Assembly (NCBI GenBank): GCA_028564705.1
Contig: JAPXFQ010001133.1
Span: forward strand, 1,550,001 to 1,614,000
Length of the DNA: 64,000 nt
Origin: Apricaphanius iberus
Lineage: Eukaryota > Chordata > Actinopteri > Cyprinodontiformes > Aphaniidae
Direction of reading: 5' to 3'
Shown piece by piece: positions 1-17,479 of the stretch. Under the pieces are notes generated by a model. It ran no database searches. It worked only from the letters and a program-made list of their open reading frames with translations, and was not told where the DNA came from. A program made the position numbers and the translations under genes. Numbering within the stretch: the first letter of the stretch is position 1; each line of letters begins with the position of its first letter.

Positions 1-261
1 GGCATGAAAAAAAATCTGTTCTCTAGGGGGGGCATGGCTGAAAATAATTGAGAAGCACTGGTTTATGCTAAGTTAAAGCTAACAGACTTATGCCAGGTCA
101 AGGAAATTACTGGCCTGGTTGCAAAATACTTTTCCCTCAGTTATCTAACTCTGGGTGCAAGACACATTTTTACTCAGGGGTGGAATATCCTTTTAAATAA
201 AATGCCTTAAAAACTTTCCTGATAAACTACGGCTAGCTGTGAGATTATCTTGTGAAACCAA
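1..261. other. Non-coding, nothing recognised
   Basis: AT-rich DNA with no ORF of note and no repeat that I could match elsewhere in the window. It ends where the (GGAT)n tail of the Rex3-like element begins. Confidence 0.5.
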
Positions 262-703
262 GTCCAAGATCCATCCATCCATCCATCCATCATCTTCCGC
301 TTATCCGGAGTCGGGTCGCGGGGGCAGTAGCCTAAGCAAAGAGACCCAGACTTCCCTCTCCCCGGCTACTTGGGCCAGCTCCTCTGGAGGAATCCGAGGC
401 GTTCCCAGGACAGCTGGGAGACATAATCCCTCCAGCGAGTCCTGGGTCTTCCCCTGGGTCTCCTCCCGGTGGGACGTGCCCAGAACACCTCACCAGGGAG
501 GCGTCCAGGAGGCATCCTGACCAGATGCCCGAGCCACCTCAACTGGCTCCTCTCGATGTGGAGGAGCAGCGGCTCTACTCTGAGCCCCCTCCAGATGACC
601 AGGCTTCTCACCCTATCTCTAAGGGAGAGCCCAGCCACCCTACGGAGGAAACTCATTTCAGACGCCTGTATCCGTGATCTCGTTCTTTCGGTCACCACCC
701 AAA
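262..703 (-). mobile_element. Rex3-like (RTE clade) LINE, 5'-truncated 3' end
   Basis: The minus strand is open for about 110 codons (719 to 366). It reads like the C-terminal tail of a fish RTE-type reverse transcriptase: RVAGLSLRDRVRS, then WLGHLVRMPPGRLPGEVF, then GRRPRGRPRTRWRDY. Downstream on the minus strand lies a short GGAT/GATG repeat (276-295), which is the kind of 3' tail known for Rex3. The endonuclease and the catalytic reverse-transcriptase core are missing, so this is a dead 5'-truncated insertion. The 5' boundary near 703 is inferred because the flanking DNA (704-1055) is a dispersed repeat that recurs near 58.4 kb without this insert. No target duplication was confirmed at the 3' side. 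Confidence 0.75.
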
Positions 704-1055
704 GTTCGGTCGTAATCACGCCCCTTCTGCTCCCGCGTCTTTAGCTCTGATGCTAAACTTGGCTCAGCCCCCTCATTAATTAAGCAAGATTTTAAAAAAT
801 TAACTTATGAAAACCAGCCTGGTGCCCAGGTTTTTTATGAGCCCAGCGTTATCTCAGGAAGAATATGTAGCCATAGAAAGTTTAAAACAATGGGGCACCA
901 GGCATTAAAGTTGTTTTTAACGTGTCTAAAGTCCAATGCTTTTCAATAGGGGCCTAGCGGCCAAATGGAGGTACCACAGTTAGGGAGGAGCAATGGCGGC
1001 CTCCATGGTATGCGGTCACAAAGCAGAGCGGCCAGCTGCCATTGGTTGCCCATAA
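704..1055. repeat. Dispersed repeat A, left copy
   Basis: This segment recurs in inverted orientation at about 58105-58465, with matches scattered along almost the whole length (for example GGGGCACCAGGCATTAAAG here). I saw no ORF and no clear terminal repeats. The right copy shows the DNA uninterrupted where the Rex3-like element sits here. Confidence 0.7.
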
Positions 1056-3690
1056 CTCGCTAGCATTTTGCTAATGAACGCTGATTGGTCAGTGAAGGAC
1101 TGATTACAACCAGATGCTTGACGGCATCGTAGCATCCGAAGCGGTACCAGAATGTTAAGGAGGACTTTTTATTTTCAACCACACAACTTTTCTTTCATTG
1201 CTAGCTCTGTTATCTGCCTATGGTTATGTATGTAGTGTGAAATTTAAACAGAGAAATAAGGTTTACTGTAAAGCCGTATCTCTGGTCGTACGTATGACAT
1301 CATTGACAGTTTAAAGTAGTTTTTAAGGCAAATAAGTGACTCTAAAAACACCCAGCTATGAGTAATTTCTTTGCATCTACTTTTGGATACAACATTCAAA
1401 TTGCTAGAAAAAAATTTATCCTGAGAAAAGTGGATTCTGAGGAGTATTGCTCCATAGACCTCCATTCATTCTGCACTCGTCATGAGATCGCCCTCATATG
1501 GAACCAGAGTGGAACTGCAACCAGTTCAGAACCCAGAAGTTCAGTGAGAGTGGGAGTTCTTTCATTGTTAGACGTTCTCTGGTTCCACCCCGTTTGATTT
1601 ACGGTCCTACCTCCGGTTAGCAAAGATGAAGCAACATGATTAACAGCGTCTAAAACATTTATTATCTACAGGTGAAGCTGCTTTAATATGAACCAAACAT
1701 GTATTTACAGCACTGGGTATCTGACAGCGGCCATTATTGTTATGTTACTTTGCAGTCCAAGCTAGTGTTCTTTGTTCTAAGCCGTCCAGACATAACTATT
1801 GAAGGAACAGCAGAAGTTACAAATAAACTTTATTTTAAGAATATGTCTATTAGCCCCTCCGAGGAGGGATTCCTGGCCACTGGTCAAAGGTCACCGTGAG
1901 CTGTTTTATGACCCAAATGAGACGTTTCTGCTGGTAAAACTCGTTTTTCCCGCCGGCTCCTCCGGTCCGGGTCGTTTAAAGGGTGAGGAGGTACCGTGGG
2001 GGACGTGTCTCACCTGGCTGCAGACAGCACCTGTCCTCCTCCGGAGACATGTCTCACCCCTAAAACACCCGCCTGGACAAACTTCCTCACCAACATCTTC
2101 CACTGAAACACAAACTGTAGACGGAGACGAGCACAGATCCAGACGTGAAGACGGCTCACTCGGTCGCTTTAAGACCTTTAATAAACGTGGCAGACAGTTT
2201 GTTTTTCTCTCCTTTTTTTTTGGTGTACTTTAGTGAAAACAAATTTTTACAGCTCACTGCGAACAGACACGAATCGAGCGAACATTTTACACGTTTTAGT
2301 GTCCATCCACAAATATCCAGCTGAGTGAGACCCCCAGCTTTTCTTTCGTCTCTCCGATTCTTCGGTGGAAGAAACGGGAGGACTGTCGCTTGTTGCTGCC
2401 ATCTAGTGGTAAAATCTAACCAAACATCAGTGTTCTGTAGCTGCACTTTCAAAAGAAATTAACAGGCGCATTAAAAATAATTTAGTTCTATCTAGGGTTT
2501 CTAAAGTGGTGAACACGACAAATAGTTTTATTTTCTTTCTTTACTTGACAGATTGTATTTACTTCCTATTATTAACACAAGGGGGCGGCCTTTTCAGCTT
2601 CAGTATTGCAGAAATGGAGACAAAAAGTGGTATTGGACTTAAAAAATGTGGCTGAAAAGAGGAAAAAATGTTTAGAAGTTTTCTAAAAAGAGTATCTGAT
2701 ATGAAAACTGAATTGAACTAAATCACATTTGTTTCCCCACCTTGTCTCACAGGAGGGATGGATCTGCAGGTTGACTTTCAGTTTTCCTTCACAGTACGTG
2801 AGAATAAACTACCGCTTTGTCTGATTAATAACTCCCGTTTATGTGATTACATAATTTAATAGAGCAGACAGCTCCACATTACCCACACATGCATCCGATT
2901 TGGTGTCTCAGCTTGCAGAAAGTTCAGCACCTACATCCTCAATCAGCTGTTTCTTCTATGGAAGAATGGCAGAAAACAGAGGAAAAAACCCTACCAAAAA
3001 GAACTATATGCAAGTATAAGCACACTAATTGTACTTTCAGTTTACACTTAATGTACACATTTGGAGATATACTTTCCACAGTTTATATGACTTATTCTTG
3101 GATTTTACCAAAAATATACTAAAAGTCTAACTATACTTAACTCATACTTATATTTAAACCTTTGACCTTTGATACTTAACTGGTAGTGTATTAATTCTTT
3201 TTTACAGTCTATGGTATTAATACTACGTTTAATTTCAGACAGTTTTACACTCATTTCTGTTTCAGTGGAATGTTCTTTACACTTCAGCAACAAGGTCAGA
3301 AACTGAGGTTATATTTTACTGGAAATCTTTGGAGCCAAAGAAAAATACCCAAATATATGTTTGTCACATTCTACAAGTATAACTACAAGTTTATATTTAG
3401 CACTAACAGCAAACCTGAAAGGTTATATTCAGTATACCTCACAGTTTACTTGTGTAAACCTAAAAGATTACTGGTATTAAACTAATAGTATATCTAGAAG
3501 ATTACTTTCAGTATTCATTAAAGCGTACTTATTTTAACTAAAAGTAGACTTAAAGTTAATTAAAAGTAAACTGCAAGCATACCCAGAACGTGACTTTAAA
3601 TGTACTTTTATAAACTTAAAGTGGGCTAATTTAGTACAAATAAGTATACTTATTAGTAATTGTATCAGTGTACTTGAAGAATAAAAGAAT
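1056..3690. other. Intergenic non-coding DNA
   Basis: No gene-like ORF, splice-flanked exon or matched repeat was seen, apart from a T-rich block at 2208-2222. A short phrase near 3195-3216 (TTTTTTACAGTCTATGGT) also occurs near 58635, so an old repeat edge may lie here. Confidence 0.5.
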
Positions 3691-3895
3691 ACTTGGGGAA
3701 ATATATTCATTCTTTTTATTTTTTTATCTGCCAGTGTCTCAGTGTCAGTGTCATCCTGTTGGGAACACTGTTTGTGTACATTTGTCTTGTCTCTGGCTAT
3801 ATTTTTAATGTTGTGAGTATGAGCATATGCACTGAAGCAAATCCCTAACAACTTGTAACGAGTTGTGTGGCAATAAAGTATTGAATTGAATGGAA
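3691..3895 (+). repeat. Non-LTR retroelement 3' tail
   Basis: The stretch ends with CAATAAAGTATTGAATTGAA, the A-rich tail with ATTGA repeats typical of fish L2-like LINE and SINE 3' ends. No coding remnant precedes it. Confidence 0.45.
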
Positions 3896-4786
3896 TTCTT
3901 TAATTGGGTATACTAATAAAAGAAACTTACGGTATAATACTTTTTGGTAAGGGAATGCTGGCGGTCGTTTTGCCGTATGGAATGCTTCGTGTTTTGAGTT
4001 TCAGGCTTAAAAAGGAGCTGTCTGCACGTTTAGAATCTTTTAGGTGTCGATTTGTGTGCCAACAGTGATTCAAAATAAAACCCCATAAAATACCATGTTG
4101 TCATTGGGCAAACTCACTGGAAACTAATGACAGTTGCTCTGGTTTTTATATAAAAATCCTCTGAATGACGTATTCACACTAATAACTAAAATAAAATAAA
4201 TATTTAACAGTGTAAACTTGTTAAAATGCAACTACTGCCTTGAGGCAGAGATATCATGAAATGTTCATATTTTGCCCTAAAGGCATTGATGAGCGATGAC
4301 ATCATCACTGGAGCGGGACATTCAAAGTCTCAGCGTTCGTCTTGATTTGGTTGTAATATTTAGTATGTACCAGCAGATCAGGCTAGTTTACCCCGTAGGC
4401 CGTAGTCTACAGCGTTGTTGTGCATTTGTAGGTTAACAAAATGAGTTCGGCCTCCGTTTTGTTGTTGGGTAGAAGCTGTAGTCTGGTGAAGGTATTGAAT
4501 GTTTGAAGAAACATTCCAAAAGAAGAAATAAGACTTTATCACTTATGCACCATAACAACATGTAATGTGGTCCATTTTAATACCCAAACCTAATCATAAT
4601 GTAGGGTCAAATCGTTCAGTGGTCATAATATGTAACGTTTTGCAAAGCTGAGTTTTCCCAAACAAGATCTGCAAAAGAAATAGGGTTAAGCGCTAGGAGG
4701 AAGCTGGAATTGAACCTAGGACCTCTGACTGTGTGTGAGCAATGAAAGATGAAGAATGAGCCCAGGTGGGATGTACGGTGGAAAAG
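3896..4786. other. Intergenic DNA downstream of myl1
   Basis: No ORF or matched repeat. On the minus strand 4690-4725 has a tRNA B-box-like phrase (GGTTCAATTCC) but no cloverleaf, so at most it is a worn tRNA-derived SINE fragment. Confidence 0.4.
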
Positions 4787-4792
4787 TTTATT
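4787..4792 (-). terminator. Poly(A) signal of myl1 (AATAAA)
   Basis: The minus strand reads AGAATAAACTTTTCC here, about 470 bases after the stop codon of the myosin light chain gene. It is the first canonical AATAAA I saw in that 3' region, so it is the likely polyadenylation signal; an additional 3'UTR intron cannot be excluded. Confidence 0.6.
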
Positions 4793-5260
4793 CTGAAATG
4801 AATCAGTGTGATTATCGATAGAACTGTTCAGGGAAGCGGGGAACTTCTGGCGGTCCGTCCGTTTCCGTCGTCCAGCGCCTTTGGCATTGCTGGAACCAGT
4901 GATGGTGCGACTGGATGGGGTGGCGGTGGGAAGGGAGGGGTCTACCCTCACTTGATGAGTGGTCACCCCTTCTCCCCCGTTCCTCACCCCATGCGGCAGC
5001 GGATGGTGACACGCCCCGGGGGGAGATTAGAGGCCGATTGATGGGTGGTCTACAACGAATGTGTCCTGAGAGAAGAGGGTTCGAGACGAAGTGGGAAGGA
5101 AAACAAAATAAACAACAAGGCGGGTTTGCTTCAACATCCCTTGTGCATAGTCCTTGTCTTTCCTCAGTTGGTCTTTGAAACAGCGTCGATGATGTCCTGA
5201 ACACTGCCGGGCCGTCTGTAGGCGAGCTACAGTCGCTTCAGCACTACGGCTGCCGGCCTC

Positions 5261-6901
5261 TTACACAGACATGATGTGCTTGACGAAAGCTGAGGGAGGA
5301 AGAAGTTCGAATCGTTAGCTTCCCGTTACGATGAAACCAGACACCGGGGGGGAGGACGGAAGGCTTACCCTCGTAGTGTACGCTGCCGTTCTCGTCTTCC
5401 TGTCCGGCCATCAGGGCGTCGATCTCGTTCTCGTTCATCTTCTCTCCTGTAGATCACACCAAACCATGTCAGCTTCTCCGTTTCAGCGCCCCGCAGGGCC
5501 AAACCAACGCTATGGTCTAAATTTACCCAGAGTGGACAGCACGATGCGCAGCTCAGCGCCCATGACCGTGCCGTTGCCCTCCTTGTCGAAGATGCGCAGA
5601 CCCTCAACGTAGTCGTCGTAGGTTCCCTTGGTGAGAGCATCGACCTCCTTCAGCATGGGGAGGAAAGCGTCAAAGTTGAGCCTCTTGTTGGCCATATCTG
5701 TTGGTTGACATCACACCTGTCTCAGCCGGACACAGGAAAACAGCTGCCACTTGTCTAGAAGAAATGTGGGCTCCTACCGTCAGCGCTGGGGTTGCCAAGG
5801 ATCTTGACGACATCCTTGTTGGTGGGGTTCTGGCCCAGAGCGCGCATGATGTCGGCCACCTGGTTGTAGGCCACCTGGCTGTCACCAATTCTGTCAAAGA
5901 GACCAAAAGCCTCCTTGAAGTCTGCGGGAAGGCAAGAGAAACCTGTGAGTTAGAAGTTTCAGACGCAAATGTATGGTGTTTCCTGTTACTGAAGCACCGT
6001 GTTTGGCGACAGCTGCATGGTAGCGCGATGCACTGAGAGATTAAAGCGTCTTTGGCCATTGTTCGCAGCTAATTGGACGCGACAGCTGTATCTAAGCAGA
6101 GAGGATGGAAACAAAGGTTTACCATCTCGACTCAGGGTGACCTTTTTGGGAGATTTATGCTCCTGCATAGCCCTCCCCCCCTCCCGCCGCCTGGCAGCAA
6201 CAGCTGTACCCTCCCCACCCTGACCCCTCCTCATTCCTTCCCACTGCTTGAGGCAAGATGATACACCCTGACAGAAACCAAGGCCATATAGAGAGCTAAC
6301 ATGAGAATGCTGACCGAGGCGTTACCAACGCCTCCTTGGAACCGGAGCCAAAGGATACCAAGAACAGGTCGTTTCTTGGTACCCTTGCTTGACACGTCTT
6401 TCAGCGGGGAACTGAAGGGACGGTTTGGACTGGTTTGATAATGCCGCACCAGCAGGTCTCCATCTGGAGCTTTGACTCGGGGATTAACACCTCCTGGGCT
6501 TCTAAGACAAGGTCAGGTTGTCTTAGAATAGCCAACCAAAGACAAATCGTTGGAATGGCCTCTTCTACAGCCGTCTTTTTACCACCGTTAGCTCGTTCAT
6601 TGGTAACTGGTTTCCTAGATGGCTGTAGCTAAGGACTTCTTCTCGACTTACCCTCAATCTGGTCCGGTGTGAACTCCGTCTGTCACATAAAAAAAAGCAC
6701 ACATAAGTAACAGAACAAGCAGCTAAACTAGTTTTCTCCCAAACAACGCTATTAGGGGTGGATTTCTTGAATCTTTTTCAAGTCACCTCAGAGGACCTAA
6801 CGTTTTTTTCAAACCAAATGGAAAGCTTTAGAGTTTAAATCCAGACCAAGAAAGTCCACAAACCCCCCAGCGATGAATTAAAACGATGAGGTACACACCA
6901 T
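5261..6901 (-). CDS. myl1: Fast skeletal myosin essential light chain (MLC3 type)
   Basis: Essential light chain that binds the lever arm of sarcomeric myosin II in fast muscle. Six coding exons (minus strand): 6901-6899 (ATG only), 6679-6652, 5921-5778, 5697-5527, 5446-5369 and 5289-5261. All junctions have GT/AG ends and phases agree, giving 453 nt, 150 residues plus stop. The protein starts [10 protein letters not shown], then has [20 protein letters not shown] (first EF-hand, residues 11-30), an [14 protein letters not shown] block from about 61, [15 protein letters not shown] in the third EF-hand (about 95-109), and ends AFVKHIMSV. Length and N-terminus match the short MLC3 isoform, which lacks the Ala/Pro-rich MLC1 extension. 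No MLC1-type first exon was seen in the upstream 2.4 kb. In zebrafish a similar gene is called mylz3; the symbol is chosen for the synteny with lancl1. Confidence 0.95.
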
Positions 6902-6995
6902 TTTGGAGAGTAGGAGCACGGAGGAGCGGAAAGAAAGGAGAAGAGAAGCTGAAGTCCCGAGACAGAGTGGTCCTGAGCCATGGTTAAGGCCCCCG

Positions 6996-7002
6996 TATTT
7001 AT
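6996..7002 (-). promoter_or_regulatory. TATA-like box of myl1
   Basis: The minus strand reads ATAAATA about 95 bases upstream of the start codon. A start of transcription near 6965-6970 would give a 5'UTR of roughly 65-70 bases. The TSS is inferred, not seen. Confidence 0.6.
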
Positions 7003-7123
7003 GGCTGCCGTGCCATGACGCGGTGGGGGTGGCGGGATCGGATGACACGCTGGAACATCTTTAACTTTCTTAGGGAAAGCAGAGCTGGGCTCCCTCTGAG
7101 ACGGCCTTTAGAAGGGGAAGGGG

Positions 7124-7133
7124 CTATTTATAG
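7124..7133 (-). promoter_or_regulatory. MEF2-binding site upstream of myl1
   Basis: CTATTTATAG is a perfect match to the MEF2 consensus YTAWWWWTAR and is palindromic in its ends. It lies about 120 bases upstream of the TATA-like box, a usual place for MEF2 control of fast-muscle genes. Function is inferred from motif and place. Confidence 0.65.
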
Positions 7134-7260
7134 ACCCCGGTCAAGACTGACACATTTTATTGGGATTTTTATATCAGTAACATATTAAAGACTGAGACTA
7201 GCTGGGCTGCACGGCGGATCTTTGTGGAAGGTAGTAATGGGGGCGGGAAAGCGGCAGACT

Positions 7261-7376
7261 CAGCTGCTTTCTTTCAGATGGTTCCTCGTTGTGCTCCTTC
7301 GCTCTGTGGTATTTTTAAAACGGCCGGAACTCTCCTCCTCTTTTGGTGAAATGACGGCGGGGCAAAAAAGCAGCTG
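7261..7376. promoter_or_regulatory. Pair of CAGCTG E-boxes upstream of myl1
   Basis: Two CAGCTG motifs (7261-7266 and 7371-7376) lie 260-380 bases upstream of the TATA-like box. CAGCTG is a preferred site of the MyoD family. With the MEF2 site this makes a plausible muscle enhancer-promoter, though six-base motifs are common by chance. Confidence 0.45.
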
Positions 7377-7379
7377 AAA

Positions 7380-9210
7380 AGTCGACCTGACGTCAAGGCC
7401 GGACAAATCGCCCGTGGACCAACGGGCCGAAGCCACCGCGTTCGTCCAAAGGAACGTTCCCGTTTTTATTTGTCAGCAGAGGGAGAACGTGAGGTCCAGA
7501 TCTGGTCCTGGGTGGAGGGAACATTCTGACCTCTGGTGTTTAAGCACACTAAAATGACCCTTGACCTCTTCGTTCCTGAATGAACTCTGCAGGAGAACAA
7601 CGACGGCGTTACAGTCTGGACTTTAACTAGGCCCTTTCCAGAGGAGTGGACTAAATAATGTGGTGACATCAGACTTTACTACTTTCAACCTGTTTACTTA
7701 AAAATATTTGGTTTTTAAAGCAAACGTTCTGAGTTTTAATAAACACATAATTCCAACGTTGTCTGAAGACATTGTACGAACACACACATTTTCCCAAACG
7801 CAGACATGAAAACAGGTCCGGGTGGAGAAAGGTGAGGAGGAAACAACCGCTGAGCTGCAGAAAATAAAAGAAAATCTTGGCCATTTAATATTTAACAGCA
7901 TCAATCTGGGGTAACGTGAGAAAGAAACGCGCCTGGTACAGAATGTATGTTAAAGTCTTTATACTTGGTGGACGAAAAAACCTAGAGATAAAATGATCCA
8001 TAACTTTATAAAAATGCATAAAACATTAAAAATGCTATTCATTAATGACCTGCCTTTAATATAGAACATAATGAATTCAGTTAAACCCTTTTAGTTTAAT
8101 CTTTTTTTTCTATTACTGAAAGTTGTAAAACAAAAAACCCAGAAGAGCTGAGTTAGCTGTGCAATAATGAATAAGTAAAATCGGATATTTTAGTCCCAAA
8201 TACCTCCACAGGCTGTAAATAGTCAGTAATAATTGTAAAAGCGCTGTGATTGAGGATTAAGTGGTTTTCCTCACTTTGGCGTTGCTTTCCATCGTTTCTG
8301 ACGCTGTAAGTTTGGGTTTCCCAGGACCAAAAGCAGAAACCAGATCTACTTATTTCCATCTTAGTGAGCGGAGCACAGACAGAGTTCTGTTTGTACGGCG
8401 AAGACAACGTGAAATGAAACCGTGGACCTTGCTGTGGAAACAGACTTTAGTCCTAAATAACTCAGACGGGTGGAAATAGTTATGGAACCTCCAGCTCCTG
8501 TCGGTCATAGAGACGAATCACCTATTTTCTATCACCAATTTGGATTCAGACCTGGAATCTGAGGCGTGTTCCTCTTTGTGAATCAACAGAAGCGATACTG
8601 AAGGAACCAGCTTCTATACAGGGAATGTTTTTGGTAAGATTTTATGTGGATGAAACACGTTAACGCTGCGGCGTTTACCGACCTAACGAACCAGAACGGT
8701 TGGACGATATTCAGCCTGTTTTCAGTTTTTCTCCAGCAGCAGGAGCTTCCTCCTGAAGGCCACAGATCGGATCTATTTTTACTCCCCTGCGTCCTGCAGG
8801 GAGTGTTGGGTTTCTCAGGAGTCTCTGGTACGGCAGCCATGGTTCTGGCTCCTCTGCGGGCCCCCAGGACCCCGGGGGTGGGATCGTCTCGCTACTTAGA
8901 GCACAGGGGCCGTTTCTGCTGCACAAATTCCACGTCTTCAGACAAATACTCAATAAACGATTCCAATCACAACTGATTTGACATTTATGGGCTTTAATAT
9001 GAATGATGTGGGTTTAATTAACAGATCCCCAACTCTCTGCTGCCACCTAGTGGGTCCTCCTAGCAAAGCAAAGCAAAAACGAGCTCAAAGTGGAGAAGAG
9101 AAACAAGGTGGCACTACTGAAGCGGTTTGACCTGCAGCTGTCATCACATGTTGGGGGGGGGAGAGAGAGAGAAATATATGCATGAAACTTTACAACATCA
9201 AGAAGTTTCA
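7380..9210. other. Intergenic DNA between lancl1 and myl1
   Basis: No exon with splice sites or matched repeat was found. Short ORFs on both strands lack homology that I recognise. There is a G(8) plus (GA)n run at about 9151-9173. Any distal regulatory DNA of the muscle gene may be here but cannot be read from motifs. Confidence 0.45.
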
Positions 9211-9216
9211 TTTAAT
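9211..9216 (-). terminator. Possible poly(A) signal of lancl1 (ATTAAA)
   Basis: The minus strand has ATTAAA about 120 bases after the lancl1 stop codon, the commonest variant signal. I saw no AATAAA on this strand between 8950 and the stop. Confidence 0.35.
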
Positions 9217-9335
9217 CATCTTTTCTTTCTAATAACTGAAAACGAGGACACAGAAAACAACTAAGAGGAGCAGGAAGTTTAGCCGATCAGCCGCTGAGAC
9301 GCGTGGGTCTGGGTGGGGCTACCTGGGAACGCCTC

Positions 9336-16441
<7,106 letters not shown>

Positions 16442-17060
16442 TTTCACTCTACAAGTATCAGCTTAAAGCTTGTATATATGCCCAAAAAAAAGAAGTTTAA
16501 AAGGAATGGAAAAGTGGCTTAAATGCTGAAGTTAAAGCCACAAAACACCGCCTGGTTTCTGCGCAGAGCTACACGCCCACACCGTCCGACATGCTAGCGA
16601 AGCTACCCCTAGTTAGCTTAGTCACGGAGCTAATGCTAGCCGTTAGCATCGGGCGGTACAAGAAATACTGTGAAAGTACAATATAATATAACACGCTAAC
16701 ACCGGGTATAATATACAGATACAAGGAGAAGAAAGCAGAGAATGTTTGAACATCAGAAGGAAGCCAGTAGAAGCTGCTGCTTGTTGTTCAGCCTTTCGGT
16801 GCTGCAATGTAGCGCTGCGCTAGCTCCTTACTGCCAGCTACTGCAAGAGAACAAGTACTGCAGCTAACGACTAAAAACGGCGTTCATGCAGACCAAAAAG
16901 TAGGAAAAAGGGTACAAAATCTGGAATACTTTGGTTAATATTTTAAATTCTGGAGAAGTCTGTCCCCCTTTCTTTGTGCAGTACATAGCATAATTAGTTG
17001 ATGTTTTGTCAAAAAATTGTTGATAAACACACAAAAAATAGAACGAAATGCTTTAAAAAG
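16442..17060. other. lancl1 upstream region
   Basis: The 5'UTR and promoter of lancl1 should lie in the first few hundred bases. No TATA box at a convincing place and no CpG-rich block was seen. Several GCTAGC/GTTAGC words occur (16590-16645), a common fish intergenic texture. No divergent gene start was recognised. Confidence 0.4.
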
Positions 17061-17479
17061 TACGGAAGCTTATTGCATTCGCTTAAAAAAAATAAAAAGC
17101 TCTGTTTTTCTGAATTAATGAGATAAGTTTAAAAAAAAAAAATACTGCTCTGTTTTTCTCAATGGACAAAATAAACGGGGGGGGGGCAGATAATATGGCA
17201 GTAAGCTAAACCTGAACAGGAGCAAAATCAACCAATTATTGGTAAAAGGATCCTCATTAGCTGTCACCAAAGTGGGACGAGCTAGTCTTCCTGGGGTACA
17301 TACAAAAACAAGACAAAAGACAAATTTAAAATACACAAAATAAAAGTCGAAATCTTACAATGGTCATCTAAAAGCCGCGAAACATTACAGATAGAATTAT
17401 AAACAGAAATCCGTCATAAAAAGTTATTACATCATGAGCATAACATTCCTTATTACATAGTGAGTGTGCTCATTTACTC

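Noticed and set aside
4690..4725. tRNA-like B box on the minus strand
   Set aside because: No A box at proper spacing and no cloverleaf; at best a SINE relic.
4812..5204. 130-codon minus-strand ORF after myl1
   Set aside because: It lies in the 3'UTR of myl1 and shows no known domain.
5670..6059. 129-codon minus-strand ORF over a myl1 exon and intron
   Set aside because: Wrong frame for the EF-hand protein and reads through splice sites.
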